A stretch of DNA of 33,891 bases from Sphingomonas sp. PAMC 26605 (GTDB lineage: Bacteria; Pseudomonadota; Alphaproteobacteria; Sphingomonadales; Sphingomonadaceae): NCBI RefSeq assembly GCF_000241485.1, contig NZ_JH584241.1:568748-602638 (forward strand), read 5' to 3'. Made by a program: the position numbers and the translations under genes. Below the pieces are notes generated by a model, which saw only the letters and a program-made list of their open reading frames with translations, did no database searches and was not told the origin of the DNA. Shown in pieces: positions 33,136 through 33,891 of the stretch; position 1 is the first letter of the stretch, and every line of letters begins with the position of its first letter.

Positions 33136-33405
33136 TTACTTGCGCAACCCGAGCTTCGCGATGAGGGCGGTATACCGCGCCCCGTCCTTGTGGCGGAGAT
33201 AGTCGAGCAGCGTGCGCCGCTTGTTGACCATCATCAGCAGCCCGCGGCGCGAATGGTTGTCCTTCTTGTGGCCCTTGAAGTGCTCGGTCAGGTTGCGGAT
33301 GCGCTCGGTGAGGATCGCGACCTGGACTTCGGGGCTGCCGGTGTCGCCTTCGACGCGGCCATGTTCCTTGACGAGCGCGTCCTTGCGCTCTGCAGTGATC
33401 GTCAT
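33136..33405 (-). CDS. rpsO: 30S ribosomal protein S15
   Basis: An 89-residue protein matching the S15 family over its whole length: a start of [28 protein letters not shown] with the GSPE motif, then [32 protein letters not shown] and the ending [12 protein letters not shown]. It binds 16S rRNA in the central domain of the small subunit. GAAGGAAGC lies just before the ATG at 33405. The gene sits 20 nt downstream of truB and upstream of pnp, the usual bacterial order. Confidence 0.98.
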   Translation of the reverse strand: MTITAERKDALVKEHGRVEGDTGSPEVQVAILTERIRNLTEHFKGHKKDNHSRRGLLMMVNKRRTLLDYLRHKDGARYTALIAKLGLRK

Positions 33406-33425
33406 GTTGCTTCCTTCGACATCAT

Positions 33426-33891
33426 TCAGAGATTGAAACCGCGGACGACGCGGACCTCGCGGTCCTGAACCTCTACGAGTGCGACGGGAATCTCTTCCGA
33501 TGTCGCGAAGTAGGAGCCATCGTCTGCGGCGATCCCGATCAACACCCGCCCCTGACGGAGCAGCCCTGCCTGATCGGGGGAGAGGGATAGAGCCGGGATG
33601 TCGTCCAGCCCCGCCCTCAACGGCAGGAGTTTGTCTTCAAGGGCGCGCGCCTGCCCGAGTTCGGCCAGTTTGTCCAGCGATATCGCGTTTTCGAGGGTGA
33701 ACGGGCCGGCCTTGGTGCGGCGGAGCATGGTGACGTGGCCGACCGTTCCGAGCGCGAGCGCGATGTCGCGCGCGAGGCTGCGGATGTAGGTGCCCTTCGA
33801 GACGTGCGCGGTGAGGGTGATCGACTCCAAATCCTCCCCCGCTTCAGCGGGGGAGGGGGACCGCTCGGCTTCTTCAGCCGAGGGGTGGAGG
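33426..33891 (-). CDS. truB: tRNA pseudouridine-55 synthase, 3' part
   Basis: The C-terminal part of TruB, which makes pseudouridine 55 in the T-loop of tRNAs. The conserved stretch [20 protein letters not shown] and [14 protein letters not shown] is typical. The frame continues open to the window edge; the TTG at 33830 is internal, not a start. The codons before residue ESITLTAHV come from a palindromic repeat (33832-33891) and read [20 protein letters not shown]. In related TruB proteins this position is a variable loop before a strand, so an in-frame insertion would be tolerated. The stop at 33426 is 20 nt from rpsO. The start and catalytic Asp lie outside the window. Confidence 0.9.
   Translation of the reverse strand, partial: LHPSAEEAERSPSPAEAGEDLESITLTAHVSKGTYIRSLARDIALALGTVGHVTMLRRTKAGPFTLENAISLDKLAELGQARALEDKLLPLRAGLDDIPALSLSPDQAGLLRQGRVLIGIAADDGSYFATSEEIPVALVEVQDREVRVVRGFNL
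33832..33891. repeat. Palindromic repeat (family C) in the truB frame
   Basis: Two adjacent perfect hairpins: CCTCCCCCGC-TTCA-GCGGGGGAGG (33833-33856, 10-bp stem) and CTCGGCT-TCTTC-AGCCGAG (33864-33882, 7-bp stem). They are translated without a stop in the truB frame. The element goes on beyond the window edge. Its sequence differs from families A and B. Confidence 0.8.

Overview
The window is GC-rich DNA from an alphaproteobacterium, most likely a sphingomonad (Sphingomonas or a close relative). This rests on several large TonB-dependent receptors (TBDRs), the truB-rpsO-pnp order, a TPR-sulfotransferase next to a TBDR, a TorF-type porin, and GC-rich palindromic repeats of the kind common in that family. 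It is an inference from gene content, since no 16S rRNA gene is present. No tRNA, rRNA, CRISPR array, prophage or insertion sequence was seen.

Layout. 1-921: 3' part of an acyl-CoA (propionyl-CoA type) carboxylase biotin subunit, with a repeat read in frame at the very edge. 934-5166: Tat-exported PhoD phosphatase divergent from a TBDR, with a Pho-box-like site midway between them. 5502-6149: small outer-membrane beta-barrel with a strong terminator. 6237-11378 (minus): TPR-sulfotransferase, TBDR and a TorF-like porin. 11573-13876: composite repeat, then a carbonic anhydrase and SulP anion transporter coupled by a 4-nt overlap. 14114-16176: first OmpR/EnvZ-type pair. 16324-17231: small secreted protein and a DUF3833-like lipoprotein. 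17317-19372: second two-component pair. 19550-20293: VIT/CCC1-type metal transporter. 20312-25787 (minus): response regulator, histidine kinase, TBDR and class A acid phosphatase in a row. 25986-27681: short-chain dehydrogenase and a MerR-TipAS regulator with its own MerR-type promoter. 27829-30394: phytase-like histidine acid phosphatase and a DEAD-box helicase. 30580-33891: pnp, rpsO and the 3' part of truB.

The theme of the accessory part is nutrient capture at the cell envelope. There are three unrelated exported phosphatases (PhoD, class A PAP2 type, histidine acid phosphatase), three TBDRs and three OmpR-family two-component systems. The most system-like unit is the co-oriented RR-HK-TBDR-PAP2 phosphatase locus, which could sense, import and dephosphorylate an unknown phosphorylated compound. 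The PhoD/TBDR pair is a parallel unit.

The second theme is palindromic repeats. Two families occur as composites: two inverted hairpin arms around a central palindrome whose sequence differs each time. At both window edges, repeat sequence is read in frame inside conserved genes (the carboxylase and truB). Because both edges fall in repeats, the window may be a complete short-read contig that stopped at repeats.
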